A stretch of DNA of 64,000 nucleotides from Lepidurus packardi (taxonomy: Eukaryota; Arthropoda; Branchiopoda; Notostraca; Triopsidae), in NCBI GenBank assembly GCA_023053545.1, contig JAKZAN010000051.1:124001-188000 (forward strand). The letters are read 5' to 3'. Shown one piece after another: positions 62,401-64,000 of this stretch. The notes under the pieces were generated by a model that searched no databases, had not been told where the DNA came from, and was given only the letters and a program-made list of their open reading frames with translations. Position numbers and translations under genes: made by a program. Positions within the stretch are counted from its first letter, which is position 1. Every line of letters begins with the position of its first letter.

Positions 62401-64000
62401 GGACTTAATTAATTCCTTACGTACTTAATTAATTCCTTACGGTCTGAATTAATTCCGTACGGATTTTATTAATTCCTTACGGACTGAATTAATTCATTAC
62501 GGACTGAATTAATCCATTACGGACTGAATTATTTCCTTACGAATTGAAGTTATTCCTTACGGACTGAATTAATTACTTACGGACTAAATTATTTCCTTAC
62601 GTACTGAAATAATTCCTTACGAACTGAATTAATTCCTTACGGACTGAATTAATTCCTTAATTAATTCCTTACGGACTGAATTAATTCCTTAATTAATTCC
62701 TTACGGACTGAATTAATTTCATACGGACTGAATTAATTACTTACGGACTGAATTATTTCCTTACGTACTGAAGTTATTCCTTACGGACTGAATTAATTCC
62801 TTACGGACTGAATTAATTCCTTACGGACTGAATTAATACCTTACGGACTGAATTAAATCCTTACGGACTGAATTAATTCCTTACGGACTTAATTAATTCC
62901 ATACGGACTTAATTAATTCCTTACGGACTTAATTAATTCCTTACGGACTGAATTAATTCTTCACGGACTTAAATAATTCCTTACGGACTAAATTTGTTCC
63001 TTATGGACTTAATTAATTAATAACGGACTTAATTAATACCTTACGGACTTAATTAATTCCTTACGGACTTAATTAATTCTATACGGACTTAATTAATTCC
63101 TTACGAATTAATTAATTCCTTACGGAATGAATTAATTCCTTACGGACTGAATTAATTCCTTGCGGATTGAATTAATTCCTTACGGACTGAATTAATTCCT
63201 TACGGCCTGAATTAATCCCTTACGGACTGAATTAATTCCTTGCGAACTGAATTAATTCTTTACGGAATTAATTAATTCAATACGGACTGAAATAATTCAT
63301 TACGTACTGAATTAATTCCTTACGGACTGAATTAATTCTTTAGGATCGATTGAATTCCTTACTTACTGAATGAATTCCTTACGGACTGGATTAATTCCTT
63401 ACGGACTGAATTAATTCCTTACGGACTGAATTAATTCCTTACGGACTGAATTAATTCCTTACGGACTGAATTAAATCCTTACCTACTGAATTAATTATTT
63501 ACGTACTGAATTAATTAATTAATGGACTGATTTGATTCATTACGGATTGAATTAATTCCTTACGGATTGAATTAATTCCTTACGGATTGAATTAATTCAT
63601 CACGGACTGAATTAATTCTTTACGGACTGAATTAATTCCTTACGTACTGAATTAATTAATTAATGGACTGAATTAATTCCTTATGGACTGAATCAATTCC
63701 TTACGGACTTAATTAATTCCTAACGGAGTGAATTAATTCTTTACGGACTGAATTAATTCATTACGGATTGAATTAATTCCTTACGGACTGAATTAATACC
63801 TTACGGACTGAGTTAATTCCTTACGGACTGAATTAATTCCTTACGGACTGAATTAATTCCTTACGGATTGAATTCATTCCTTACTGACTGAATTCATTCA
63901 TTACGGACTGAATTAATTCCTTAAGGGCTGAATTAATTCCTTACGGACTTAATTAATTCTTAACGGAATGAATTAATTCCTTACGGACCAAATTAATTCC

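Larger units (their letters stand above)
49740..64000 (+). repeat. 20-bp satellite array, block 5 (14.3 kb, forward, runs off the edge)
   Basis: Forward satellite again. The first kilobase has many TTTAGG, TTAGGG and GGACTGAACAAATT variants, the middle is made of long duplicated segments, and 57.0-62.4 kb alternates modules of about 1.2 and 0.84 kb. From about 62.9 kb monomers are more diverged. No gene, RNA gene or further element was found in this block. Confidence 0.97.

Noticed and set aside
4458-64000. CENP-B-box-like site in the monomer
   Set aside because: No monomer or common variant carries the needed TTCG....A..CGGG pattern.

Overview
The window is almost entirely a tandem satellite array broken up by three retroelements; I see no host gene. 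About 50 kb of the 64 kb is built from a 20-bp AT-rich monomer (consensus TTCCTTACGGACTGAATTAA, about 35% GC). The elements are a Jockey-like non-LTR retrotransposon (LINE-A) cut by the left window edge, a Ty3/Gypsy LTR element, and a second, related but clearly different LINE (LINE-B). This content points to a heterochromatic (pericentromeric, centromeric or subtelomeric) region of an animal genome. The LINE type (gag-like ORF1 with CCHC knuckles, and ORF2 with an apurinic-type endonuclease and a reverse transcriptase but no RNase H) and the Mag-like Gypsy element suggest an invertebrate, most likely an arthropod. I cannot name the species.

Layout. 1-4457: LINE-A, minus strand; ORF1 is complete and ORF2 is open for 984 codons to the window edge. 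4458-17731: satellite. 17732-21980: Gypsy element, plus strand, with two 221-bp LTRs and a 5-bp target duplication. 21981-37886: satellite, with a 60-bp T-rich island at 37359-37418. 37887-42767: LINE-B, minus strand, full length with both ORFs open, a poly(A) tail and a 13-bp target duplication. 42768-48480: satellite with a regular 632-bp higher-order period, ending in a 0.95-0.97 kb tandem duplication. 48481-49684: the satellite runs in the opposite orientation; this block is an inverted copy of the neighbouring forward block. 49685-64000: satellite in forward orientation again, with modules of about 1.2 and 0.84 kb in the last third and more diverged monomers near the right edge.

How the parts relate. 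The satellite has no coding capacity (a TAA in every monomer) and its rare variants work as bar-codes. They show that blocks of 0.4 to 2 kb have been duplicated repeatedly. They also reveal the empty insertion site of the Gypsy element in a paralogous repeat and give the LINE-B target duplication a clear phase. The three insertions look young: both LINEs have open frames and the Gypsy LTRs differ at only about 2 of 221 positions. The best candidates for something little described are a CX2C-X13-CX2C motif at the start of both LINE ORF1 proteins, the in-frame TAG-ACA-ATG link between ORF1 and ORF2 of LINE-A, and the inverted duplication inside the satellite.
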